A model generated the notes under the pieces. The model did not search any database. It saw only the letters and a list, made by a program, of their open reading frames with translations, and was not told where the DNA came from. Below, in pieces: positions 1-7,072 of a DNA stretch of 9,925 nt. This DNA is from JAKEHZ01 sp035280505 (GTDB lineage: Bacteria > Acidobacteriota > Blastocatellia > RBC074): positions 1-9,925 of the forward strand of contig DATEFT010000655.1 of assembly GCA_035280505.1 (NCBI GenBank), given 5' to 3'. The stretch's first letter is position 1; the number at the start of each line of letters is the position of its first letter. The translations under genes and the position numbers were made by a program.

Positions 1-1
1 G

Positions 2-904
2 GTCCTCTTCCTCGATTACATCAACAACAAGCTCGAGACCGTGGAGGATGTCGATCGGTACCTGCGGCTGCCCGCCCTGGGGGTGATCCCGATCTTCGAG
101 AGCAACGCCAAAGCCCGGCGCCTGATCGCCAACGGCCCGAGCGGCAGCCAGGAGCTGGCGGTTCCGGTTCAGCCCGGCCCGCTGATCCTGACCGAGTTGG
201 AGACCAATTCGTCCGTCGCCGAGAGCTACCGCCAGTTGCGAACTTCGCTGCTGCTCTCTTCCGCGGGCCAGGCTCCCCGCACCCTGCTCTTCACCAGCAG
301 TCAACCGGCCGAAGGCAAGACGACCACCAGCGTCAACACCGCCATCTCGCTCGCCCAGACGGGCTCCTCCGTGCTGATTATCGACGCCGATCTGCGCCGT
401 CCGCGCGTGCACAAACTGTTCGGGCTCAAAAACAGCCAGGGGTTGAGCAACCACCTGACGGGCGAGAGCGACCTGGCATCGCTGATCCAGATCGCCATGC
501 CGAATCTCTATGTGTTGCCGGTCGGACCGCTGCCGCCGAACCCGGCCGAACTGCTCGGTTCGCCCAAGATGAAACTGTTGATTGAAGCGTTGTCCGCCAA
601 TTTCGACTATCTCGTGATCGATTCGCCGCCGGTCTCTTCATTCGCCGACAGCCTGATCCTCTCCTCATTGGTCGAAGGCGTGATCATCGTGGTCAAGGGC
701 GGCGCGACTCCTCGCGAAATGGCGCAACGCACCAAGGCCCATTTGCAAGCGGTCGGGGCCAAGATCCTCGGCGCCGTGGTGAACCAGATCAAACTGCAAC
801 CACACGATTACTATTACTACTCCTCATATTACAGCCGTTATTACTATGGAAAAGGCGATCAGGAAGAGGCCGGCCCCGACGCGGCGGCCAAGGCCGAAGC
901 CTGA
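2..904 (+). CDS. BY-kinase, C-terminal part of a Wzc/GumC-type exopolysaccharide co-polymerase (5' partial)
   Basis: This is the cytoplasmic tyrosine-kinase domain of a polysaccharide co-polymerase, which controls chain length and export at the inner membrane. The reading frame is open to the left edge, and the residues before the GTG at 41 (FLDYINNKLET) continue the usual sequence that follows the second membrane helix. That GTG is therefore internal and the true start lies upstream. Motifs in order are the EX2RX2R oligomerisation motif ESYRQLR (221-241), Walker A with PAEGKTTT (catalytic Lys at 317-319), Walker A' IIDADLRRP (about 377-403), Walker B YLVIDSPP (608-631) and a C-terminal cluster of nine tyrosines (809-847), the usual autophosphorylation tail. 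The Wzz/GNVR periplasmic domain and membrane helices would be in the missing part. The family assignment is secure. Whether it is fused to the Wzz part, as in Wzc, is inferred from the juxtamembrane residues. Confidence 0.93.
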   Translation, partial: VLFLDYINNKLETVEDVDRYLRLPALGVIPIFESNAKARRLIANGPSGSQELAVPVQPGPLILTELETNSSVAESYRQLRTSLLLSSAGQAPRTLLFTSSQPAEGKTTTSVNTAISLAQTGSSVLIIDADLRRPRVHKLFGLKNSQGLSNHLTGESDLASLIQIAMPNLYVLPVGPLPPNPAELLGSPKMKLLIEALSANFDYLVIDSPPVSSFADSLILSSLVEGVIIVVKGGATPREMAQRTKAHLQAVGAKILGAVVNQIKLQPHDYYYYSSYYSRYYYGKGDQEEAGPDAAAKAEA

Positions 905-918
905 AAATCTGTTTGCTG

Positions 919-931
919 CCTCGGCACGAGG
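919..931 (+). other. Small GC-rich hairpin in the kinase-ABC spacer
   Basis: CCTCG and CGAGG form a 5-bp stem around a 3-base loop, followed by TTTCCTTT at 932-939. It lies in the 83-base spacer after the kinase stop, the widest gap in the window. It could be a weak transcription pause or attenuator. The stem is short and the T-run is interrupted, so it is not called a terminator. Nothing else was recognised in this spacer except a purine-rich stretch at about 954-963. Confidence 0.2.
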
Positions 932-987
932 TTTCCTTTACGGTCCGAAAATTGAGGGGAGAGGTGTGCCCGCTCGACCGAAGATCG

Positions 988-2244
988 ATGTCGTTCGCGA
1001 TTAAGGCGGAAAAGATCGCCAAACTCTATCAACTGGGCACGCCGACGCCGACCCATCGTACGCTGCGGGAGGCGATCGGCGGCACGCTCCGTCGCCTCAA
1101 TCCGCTGGCCGCCGGAGTCCGCCGGGAGAACGGAACCGGGGATCACTGGGCCCTCTCGGAGATCAGCTTCGAGATCGAGCGCGGCCAGGTGGTCGGACTC
1201 GTCGGGCGCAACGGCGCCGGAAAGAGCACGCTGCTCAAAATACTCTCGCGGATCACCGAACCGACGCGGGGACGGGCGGAGATCTGCGGCCGGGTCGTCA
1301 GCCTGCTCGAAGTCGGGACCGGTTTCCACCCCGAATTGTCGGGGCGCGAGAATATCTATCTCAATGGTTCGATCCTCGGCATGAACCGCCGCGAAATCGA
1401 GCGCCGGTTCGACGAGATCGTCGCCTTTTCGGAGCTGGAGAAATTTATCGACACCCCCGTCAAACGTTACAGCAGCGGGATGTATCTGCGGCTGGCCTTC
1501 GCGGTGGCGGCCCACCTCGAACCCGAGATCTTGCTGGTCGATGAGGTGCTGGCGGTCGGCGATGCCGCCTTCCAGAAAAAATGTCTGGGCAAGCTCGGAG
1601 AGGTCTCCCGGTCCGGACGAACGGTGCTCTTCGTCAGCCACAATCTGGCCGCCCTGCTCAACTTTTGCGAACGGGGCATCCTGCTCGACCGGGGCCGAAT
1701 CGCGGCCGACGATCGGATCGAGCCGGTCGTTCAGCGCTATCTGAAAAGCCTGCGCGCCGCCACCCCGTCAGATCTGTCGAACTATGCGGATCGCCAGGGA
1801 AACGGGCGGGTGCGATTCACCCGGGTCCATTTTGAAGACGAACAGGGCAGCCGGCTGGAGCAGGCCGTCGCGGGCCGCCCGCTGGTGATCGCCCTCGACT
1901 ATCGATCGACGGAGAATCGAGCGCTGCCCAACTGCCGCGCCTCGATCGCGTTTCATGACACTCTGGGGCAGGTCCTCTTCAACTGTTCGAGCGAACTGGT
2001 GATCCACGACCCGATCATGCTGCCCCCGGCCGGCACGATTCGGTGCCTGATCCCCAGGTTTCCGCTGAGTCAAAGCCAGTATCTGCTCACGATCTTCCTG
2101 GAAGTGAATCGCGAGGTCGAAGATTGGATCCTGAACGCCATCGAACTGGAGGTGGTCGACGGCGATTTCTATGGGACGGGCCGGCTCTATCCCGACGGCT
2201 GGCGCGGAAAGGGGGTGCTGGTGCCCCACGATTGGATGGTTTAA
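988..2244 (+). CDS. Wzt-like ABC transporter ATP-binding protein for polysaccharide export
   Basis: The ATPase subunit of an ABC exporter that moves undecaprenyl-linked O-antigen or other glycans across the inner membrane (Wzt/TagH/RfbE type). From ATG 988 it is 418 residues. Walker A is GRNGAGKST (73-81), followed by the subfamily-typical LEVGTGFHPELSGREN. The signature is the Wzt-like variant YSSGM (161-165) in place of LSGGQ, Walker B is LLVDE (182-186) and the H-loop is SHN (His218). Residues from about 255 to the end form a separate domain, in the position of the beta-sandwich that recognises the glycan's end in Wzt. In-frame TTG 952 and GTG 964 sit beside a purine-rich AGGGGAGAG and could be the real start. 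ATG 988 was chosen because family homology begins around AIKAEKIAKLY. The partner permease (Wzm) is not adjacent, which is unusual, and the gene upstream is a BY-kinase. Confidence 0.9.
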   Translation: MSFAIKAEKIAKLYQLGTPTPTHRTLREAIGGTLRRLNPLAAGVRRENGTGDHWALSEISFEIERGQVVGLVGRNGAGKSTLLKILSRITEPTRGRAEICGRVVSLLEVGTGFHPELSGRENIYLNGSILGMNRREIERRFDEIVAFSELEKFIDTPVKRYSSGMYLRLAFAVAAHLEPEILLVDEVLAVGDAAFQKKCLGKLGEVSRSGRTVLFVSHNLAALLNFCERGILLDRGRIAADDRIEPVVQRYLKSLRAATPSDLSNYADRQGNGRVRFTRVHFEDEQGSRLEQAVAGRPLVIALDYRSTENRALPNCRASIAFHDTLGQVLFNCSSELVIHDPIMLPPAGTIRCLIPRFPLSQSQYLLTIFLEVNREVEDWILNAIELEVVDGDFYGTGRLYPDGWRGKGVLVPHDWMV

Positions 2245-2249
2245 AACCG

Positions 2250-3200
2250 ATGAACAGAGTCTTCCGCATGAAAGATTGGTTACCGCCGCCGCCGCCGGGA
2301 CGGAACGGATGGCCCTGGCACTCTGACGGCCGGGAGTGGTCCGCCGATCGGTCGATCGATGGCGAGTGGCCCAGGATCAGCGTCATTACGCCCTCGTATA
2401 ACCAGGACGCCTTCCTCGAGCAGACGATCCGGTCCGTGCTGCTGCAGAGATATCCGAATCTCGAATACATCGTCGTTGACGGCGGCAGCACGGACCGGAG
2501 CCGGGAGATCATTCAAAAATACTCTCCCTGGTTGAGCTATTGGGTCAGCGAGCCCGATCGAGGCCAGAGCCACGCGATCAACAAGGGACTGGCGCGCGCC
2601 ACCGGTCAGATTCTCTGCTGGCTCAACAGCGACGACTACTACCTGCCCGGCGCGCTGGCCGCCGTCGGTGAAATCCTGGCCGACGGCGAAGGAAATTACG
2701 CGGCGGTGGCCCATTGCCTGAAAATTTATGCGGACGGACGGCCGCCCTCCGTTCTCGAGGGCCGATACGAGAATCGCCGCCGCCTCCTGCAGTACTGGAA
2801 AGGGTACCAGATGCATCAGCCCTCGATCTTCTGGCGCCGGGAGATCTTCGAGAAAGTCGGGCTCCTCGATGAAGACCTGCACCAGATCCTGGACTTCGAT
2901 TACTGGACGCGCATCTCCAGATACGCCGATTTCATCAATGTCGATCGAATCCTCTCCTGCTGCAACTACCACGCGGCCGCGAAGACCGGAGATGATTGCC
3001 GGCAATATCACGCGGATTTGAGGAGGCACGCGCATCGGTACTGGGGCTCCAAACTGTCGCTGGAGTTCTGGCAACTCCGGTTTTCGATGACCAACGACCT
3101 GATGGTGCGCCGCGGAGTCGATCGGGTGCGGCACCTGCTCGGTCGAACGCGCGATGCCGCGCTCAGCCGTCTCCGGCGGGGGCCGCAACGTGAATCCTAA
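2250..3200 (+). CDS. GT2 family glycosyltransferase
   Basis: A predicted GT-A fold, family 2 inverting glycosyltransferase of 316 residues, acting in the cytoplasm or at the membrane face on a carrier-linked acceptor. The domain begins at ISVITPSYNQ (43-52). It shows the nucleotide-binding DGGSTD (77-82), the metal-binding DXD-type NSDD (126-129) and a DFDYW segment (215-219) where the catalytic base is expected. About 40 residues precede the domain. They contain five consecutive prolines, each encoded by CCG (residues 12-16), and a WPW motif. The start ATG 2250 lies five bases after the ABC ATPase stop; ATG 2268 is an alternative. No Shine-Dalgarno sequence is visible, so translation may be coupled to the gene upstream. 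The donor sugar and linkage cannot be read from the sequence. Confidence 0.9.
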   Translation: MNRVFRMKDWLPPPPPGRNGWPWHSDGREWSADRSIDGEWPRISVITPSYNQDAFLEQTIRSVLLQRYPNLEYIVVDGGSTDRSREIIQKYSPWLSYWVSEPDRGQSHAINKGLARATGQILCWLNSDDYYLPGALAAVGEILADGEGNYAAVAHCLKIYADGRPPSVLEGRYENRRRLLQYWKGYQMHQPSIFWRREIFEKVGLLDEDLHQILDFDYWTRISRYADFINVDRILSCCNYHAAAKTGDDCRQYHADLRRHAHRYWGSKLSLEFWQLRFSMTNDLMVRRGVDRVRHLLGRTRDAALSRLRRGPQRES

Positions 3201-4089
3201 ATTCAGCGTCATCATCCCGGCCTACAATACGGAGCGATTCGTGGCCGAAACGATCCGGAGCGTCTTCGCCCAGACCTATCGGAATCACGAGGTGATCGCG
3301 GTCGACGATGGTTCGACCGACGGCACCCTCCAGGCCCTGAGGCGATTCGAGCCGCGGATCAGGGTCCTGACCAAACCTCGCGGCGGCCCGGCCTCCGCGA
3401 GGAACCTGGCGATCAAACACGCGACCGGCGAATACCTGGCCTTTCTCGACAGCGACGACCTGTGGATCGAGAACAAACTCGCAGAGCAGGCCGAATACCT
3501 GGAACGACATCCGGGAATCGGGCTGCTCTTCAGCGAAGTCTTCATGTTTCGCGAGGTCGACGGTCAGCGCAGGATCCAAAGTAAAGAAGGCTATACCGGC
3601 GATCCGACCTTCTCCCAGTTGCTCTTCGGCAATTTCATCCCCAATTCGACCGTCGTCATCCGGCGCGCCTGCCTCGACCGGGTCGGCCTGTTGAACGAAA
3701 GCCCGGAGCTGATCGCGGTGGAGGATTACGAATACTGGATGAGGATCGCCCGGGTCTGTCCGATGGCGGGCTTGCCCAAACCCCTGGTCTATTACCGAAT
3801 CCGCGAAGGTAATCTGATGGGCGACGGCCGCGATATCGACAAGCGATTGCGGCTCTTTCTGAGGGTGATCTACGAAATAGAGAGACAGTACCCCCGAATG
3901 TGGGAGGAGTGCCGGGTCGATCGTGACCTGCTCCTCGCACGCCTGCACGTTCGAGCCGGATTTGCCTGGAAAGAGCGGGGCCTCTGGAGAGAGGCCCTGC
4001 GGAGATTCATCCGGGCGCTGACCTACAGTCGAAGACCAAGAGTGCTGCGCTGGATCTTCGCCGCCGCCGTACTGAAGCGTTGGTCTTGA
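3190..4089 (+). CDS. GT2 family glycosyltransferase
   Basis: A second GT2, GT-A fold glycosyltransferase (299 residues from GTG 3190). It begins almost directly with the first beta strand FSVIIPAYN. It carries VDDGSTDGT (38-46), DSDDLW (87-92) as the DXD region and EDYEYW (178-183), where the catalytic base usually sits. The C-terminal third is rich in Arg and Trp and may lie against the membrane. GTG 3190 overlaps the end of the previous gene by 11 bases, with a G-run at 3178-3182 as a weak ribosome site. ATG 3154 is possible but would add 12 residues unlike the family. It resembles general capsule and O-antigen GT2 enzymes. Donor and acceptor are unknown. Confidence 0.9.
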   Translation: MNPKFSVIIPAYNTERFVAETIRSVFAQTYRNHEVIAVDDGSTDGTLQALRRFEPRIRVLTKPRGGPASARNLAIKHATGEYLAFLDSDDLWIENKLAEQAEYLERHPGIGLLFSEVFMFREVDGQRRIQSKEGYTGDPTFSQLLFGNFIPNSTVVIRRACLDRVGLLNESPELIAVEDYEYWMRIARVCPMAGLPKPLVYYRIREGNLMGDGRDIDKRLRLFLRVIYEIERQYPRMWEECRVDRDLLLARLHVRAGFAWKERGLWREALRRFIRALTYSRRPRVLRWIFAAAVLKRWS

Positions 4090-4109
4090 ATCAATTAACA
4101 CCGTGAAAC

Positions 4110-5189
4110 ATGAGATTTACGTTCATTCTCCCAATGTACCTGGCCACTCCGGCCGGAGGATTTAAAGTCGTTTACGAATACGCCAATCGATTGCAGGAGC
4201 GCGGGCACCGCGTGACCCTGGTCCATCCGAGAAATGAAGAGGCGCAGAACGGAGCGATCGAGCTGGTCAAGAGCCAGCTCTGGAAATATAAGCTGCAATT
4301 AAAACAAGGGCCGTCGATCCCGTGGTTCGATTTTCATCCCGAGGTTCGAGTCCTGCTGGTGCCCGATCTGCGGGAACAGTTCATCCCCGATGCCGACGCG
4401 ATCGTCGCCACCGCCTTCAGTACGGCCTTTCACGTGGCTGGTTATCGGCCCAGGAAGGGACGCAAATTCTATCTGATTCAAGGTTACGAAACCTGGCAGG
4501 GACCGGAAGAGCGAATCAAAGCGAGTTGGAGACTGCCGCTGAAGAAGATCGTGATCTCGCGGTGGCTGCAAAACCTCGTCGAGGGAACCACCAGCCGGGC
4601 GCACCAGGTGACTCATATTCCCGTGGGCTTCGACTTCTCCCATTTCAAGGTCACGGCGCCGATCCGCGAGCGAGTCGCTCCGCGCGTCGGCATGCTGGCC
4701 GCCGCGAACCGGGTCAAGGGCACCGTGGACGGTCTGGCGGCTCTCAGATTGACCAAAGAGCAACTGCCGGATTTGGAGGCCGTCCTGTTCGGCACCGAGC
4801 AGCGTGACTCCGAGCTTCCGAACTGGATCGAGTATGTTCGGCTGCCGTCGCCGGACGAACTGCTGGACCTCTACAACTCCTGCCAGGTCTTTCTGCATCC
4901 CAGTTGGACCGAAGGCTGGGGGCTCCCCGCCTCCGAAGCCATGGCCTGCGGATGCGCCCTGGTGGCCACCGCCCACGACGGAGTCAAAGAGTTCGCGGTG
5001 GACGGCGAAAACGCCCTCCTGGCGCCCGTTAAACAACCGGAGAAGCTGGCCCAGAGATTGATCGAGGCGCTGAGCAACGACGAACTGCGGGTGATGATGG
5101 CGGAGGCCGGACACCAACAGATCCAGCAATTCGATTGGGACCGCGCGGTCGATGCCATGGAACGACTATTAGAGTCTAGAAAAGTCTAA
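4110..5189 (+). CDS. GT4 family glycosyltransferase, possibly WsaF-like
   Basis: A GT-B fold retaining glycosyltransferase of 359 residues. The N-terminal half opens with FILPMYLATPAGGFKVVYEY, the glycine-rich acceptor-side loop of GT4 enzymes, followed by RGHRVTLVHP. The middle contains FYLIQGYETW, which recalls WsaF-type rhamnosyltransferases. The C-terminal donor domain has the EX7E motif EGWGLPASE (Glu268 and Glu276), then AMACGCALVAT and the expected nucleotide-sugar-binding segment up to about residue 320. The ATG lies 20 bases after the preceding stop and no clear Shine-Dalgarno sequence is present. It is flanked by GT2 enzymes, so it probably adds one residue to the same glycan. The family is secure. 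The WsaF resemblance comes from motif memory only, and the sugar specificity is not determined. Confidence 0.88.
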   Translation: MRFTFILPMYLATPAGGFKVVYEYANRLQERGHRVTLVHPRNEEAQNGAIELVKSQLWKYKLQLKQGPSIPWFDFHPEVRVLLVPDLREQFIPDADAIVATAFSTAFHVAGYRPRKGRKFYLIQGYETWQGPEERIKASWRLPLKKIVISRWLQNLVEGTTSRAHQVTHIPVGFDFSHFKVTAPIRERVAPRVGMLAAANRVKGTVDGLAALRLTKEQLPDLEAVLFGTEQRDSELPNWIEYVRLPSPDELLDLYNSCQVFLHPSWTEGWGLPASEAMACGCALVATAHDGVKEFAVDGENALLAPVKQPEKLAQRLIEALSNDELRVMMAEAGHQQIQQFDWDRAVDAMERLLESRKV

Positions 5190-5243
5190 AGATTAACCGC
5201 GAACACAGCCCTTTTTCGCGTGTTTCGCGGCTGGTCCTGAGTG
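5190..5243 (+). repeat. Intergenic imperfect hairpin with two tandem 9-mers
   Basis: CCGCGAACAC (5197-5206) pairs with GTGTTTCGCGG (5220-5230) as a 10-bp stem with one bulged T. The 13-base loop contains five T. The right side also holds two adjacent 9-mers, TTTTTCGCG (5212-5220) and TGTTTCGCG (5221-5229), differing at one base. On the minus strand this reads as CGCGAAA units, which resemble short dispersed repeats seen between genes in some environmental bacteria. It fills most of the gap between the GT4 gene and the next GT2 gene and ends about 11 bases before that start. It may be a dispersed repeat or an RNA hairpin affecting transcript stability or translation. Confidence 0.45.
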
Positions 5244-6152
5244 ATGTATCCGCTCGTCTATATCGTGGTTCTCAACTATAACGGCGCGATCTGGCTGAAG
5301 AATTGTCTCGAATCGCTCGGCGCCACCGGCTATCACAATTTCCGAATCCTGCTGGTCGACAATGCCTCCAGTGACGACAGTGTCCGGCTGATCGGAGAGA
5401 TGTTTCCGGATCTCGCCTCGATCATCAATCCGATCAATTACGGATTCTCGGCCGGCAACAACCTGGGGATCGGCCAGGCCTTGGGGAACGGGGCCGATTA
5501 CGTCGTCCTGTTGAATCCCGACACCAGGGTCGAGCCGGACTGGCTGACGCATCTGATTGAGATCGGCGAGAGCGAGCCCGGGATCGGAATTCTGGGCTCG
5601 GCCCAATTGACCTACGAAGATTACGAATTCAACGGCTGGACGAAGATCGCGCTCCGCGATCACCTGGAAGAGTTGAAGAGGCCAGAACAGGCCCGGCGGT
5701 GGATTCCCGTGGATTGGGTCGAAGGCGCCTGTTTCGCCGTGAAGAGAGCCGTCTTTGAGAAGATCGGGCTGTTGGACCCGATCTATTTCGCTTTTTACGA
5801 AGAGATCGATTTTTGCCGGCGCGCCGCCTGTCAAGGCTATCAGACCGCCCTGGTTCCGCTCAGTCTGATCCATCACCATCGCGGCGGCAGTTGGCGAGCC
5901 AATCCCGAGATCGAACGGAAGAGAGATTATCATTGCGACCGCAGCCAATTCATCTTCAACCTGACCGATCCCCGGCGATCGGTCCTCGGAAATCTCTACT
6001 GGTATCTGATCACCCTGGCGACCAAGGGCAAAGAATCGATCTACGATCTCAGCCCGTCGCGCGCCTGGGACCTGTTGCGCATGCAGTTGGAGATCGTTAC
6101 CGATCTCGGCGCGCTGCACCACAAATGGCGCCGCGACCGATTGAATTCATGA
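5244..6152 (+). CDS. GT2 family glycosyltransferase, WbbL-like
   Basis: A GT2 enzyme of the WbbL/rhamnosyltransferase-like group, 302 residues from ATG 5244. A GTG directly before it at 5241 could be used instead. It starts with VYIVVLNYN and has VDNASSDDS (38-46), the subgroup-typical INYGFSAGNNLG, LNPDT (90-94) in the DXD position, WVEGACFAVKR and YEEIDFCRR (185-193), where the catalytic acid is expected. These features are typical of enzymes adding rhamnose or related deoxysugars to O-antigens and exopolysaccharides, though the donor here is not proven. It follows a hairpin-bearing spacer and ends in an ATGA overlap with the next gene. The gene at 7073 is its closest relative in the window. 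Confidence 0.9.
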   Translation: MYPLVYIVVLNYNGAIWLKNCLESLGATGYHNFRILLVDNASSDDSVRLIGEMFPDLASIINPINYGFSAGNNLGIGQALGNGADYVVLLNPDTRVEPDWLTHLIEIGESEPGIGILGSAQLTYEDYEFNGWTKIALRDHLEELKRPEQARRWIPVDWVEGACFAVKRAVFEKIGLLDPIYFAFYEEIDFCRRAACQGYQTALVPLSLIHHHRGGSWRANPEIERKRDYHCDRSQFIFNLTDPRRSVLGNLYWYLITLATKGKESIYDLSPSRAWDLLRMQLEIVTDLGALHHKWRRDRLNS

Positions 6153-7069
6153 GCAGGTTGGTATTTTCCGTCGTCATTCCCACGCGAAATCGCGGCGCAG
6201 ATCTGCGGAGATGTCTGCAGGCCATCGCCGATCAGGATTTTCCCGGGGATCGTTTCGAGGTCATCGTCTGCGACGACGGGTCGGAGACGGATGTCGCGCC
6301 GATCGTGGCGGAGGCCCGCCGGACGGGGTTGGAGATCCGGCTGCTCAGACAGGGCCCCAGAGGTCCGGCGGCGGCGCGCAACCTCGGGATCCGAAATGCG
6401 CGCGGACCGATCGTGGCCCTGACGGACAGCGACGCCCGGCCCGAGCGCCGATGGCTGCGAAAACTCCTCCAGGCGTTCGAGGCCCATCCCGACGCCGTTG
6501 CGGTCGAGGGTCGGGTCTATGCCGACAACGAAGGCGAGTTCGACCCGCTGGGAGATGGGCCCAGCAACCAGACGGGCGGGGTCTTTCTGACCTGCAACTG
6601 CGCTTATCGCCGAAACGCGCTGCTGCGGGCGGGCGGATTCGACGAGAGCTTTCCCTATCCGGCTTACGAAGATGTCGAACTGGCGGCGAGAGTCCGCGGC
6701 TTCGGGCGAATCGCCTGGCAGCCCGAGGCGATCGTGGTTCATCCGCAACGCCGGTTGACGCTTCGCGCCGTGTTCAAGAGATTGAGGCATTGGGAATATG
6801 TCCTGTTGATGGGTTATCGCTACGGATACCTGGCCTGGGAGAGGTATCCCGTCAGATATCCACGGTGGCGCGTGGCGGCGTTGTCGGTCATCGCGCTGCC
6901 GCTGTCCAAATTCCGGGCCGCGGCGAAATGGATCGTGCGCAGACCGGCGGCGTCGCTGCTGCTGGCGCTGTACGGGCTGGCGGAGGCGACCGGAGCCCTG
7001 CTGATAGTCGCACCCATGGCGCTTTTCGGCCGGCATCGCCGCCGGTCGCCCCGGCAAAACTATCTTTAG
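6149..7069 (+). CDS. GT2 family glycosyltransferase with C-terminal hydrophobic segments
   Basis: A GT2 glycosyltransferase of 306 residues. The domain opens with FSVVIPTRNRG, then DDGSETD (42-48), GPAAARNLGI, TDSDARP (92-98) as the DXD motif, and AYEDVELAARV (about 173-183) with the putative catalytic acid. After the domain come two hydrophobic stretches, around residues 239-252 and 266-292. They suggest a membrane-associated C-terminus, which the other GT2 enzymes here largely lack. The start ATG overlaps the upstream TGA as ATGA, so translation is probably coupled. The frame stays open upstream into the previous gene, but homology starts at this ATG. Donor and acceptor are unknown. Confidence 0.9.
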   Translation: MSRLVFSVVIPTRNRGADLRRCLQAIADQDFPGDRFEVIVCDDGSETDVAPIVAEARRTGLEIRLLRQGPRGPAAARNLGIRNARGPIVALTDSDARPERRWLRKLLQAFEAHPDAVAVEGRVYADNEGEFDPLGDGPSNQTGGVFLTCNCAYRRNALLRAGGFDESFPYPAYEDVELAARVRGFGRIAWQPEAIVVHPQRRLTLRAVFKRLRHWEYVLLMGYRYGYLAWERYPVRYPRWRVAALSVIALPLSKFRAAAKWIVRRPAASLLLALYGLAEATGALLIVAPMALFGRHRRRSPRQNYL

Positions 7070-7072
7070 CCG

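Noticed and set aside
41..43. GTG at 41 as the start of the kinase gene
   Set aside because: The frame is open to the left edge and the upstream residues continue a typical co-polymerase juxtamembrane segment, so the gene begins outside the window.
2280..4101. Two open frames of about 311 codons on the minus strand opposite the first two GT2 genes
   Set aside because: They mirror well-supported genes, show no domain motifs and have low-complexity composition typical of antisense shadows.
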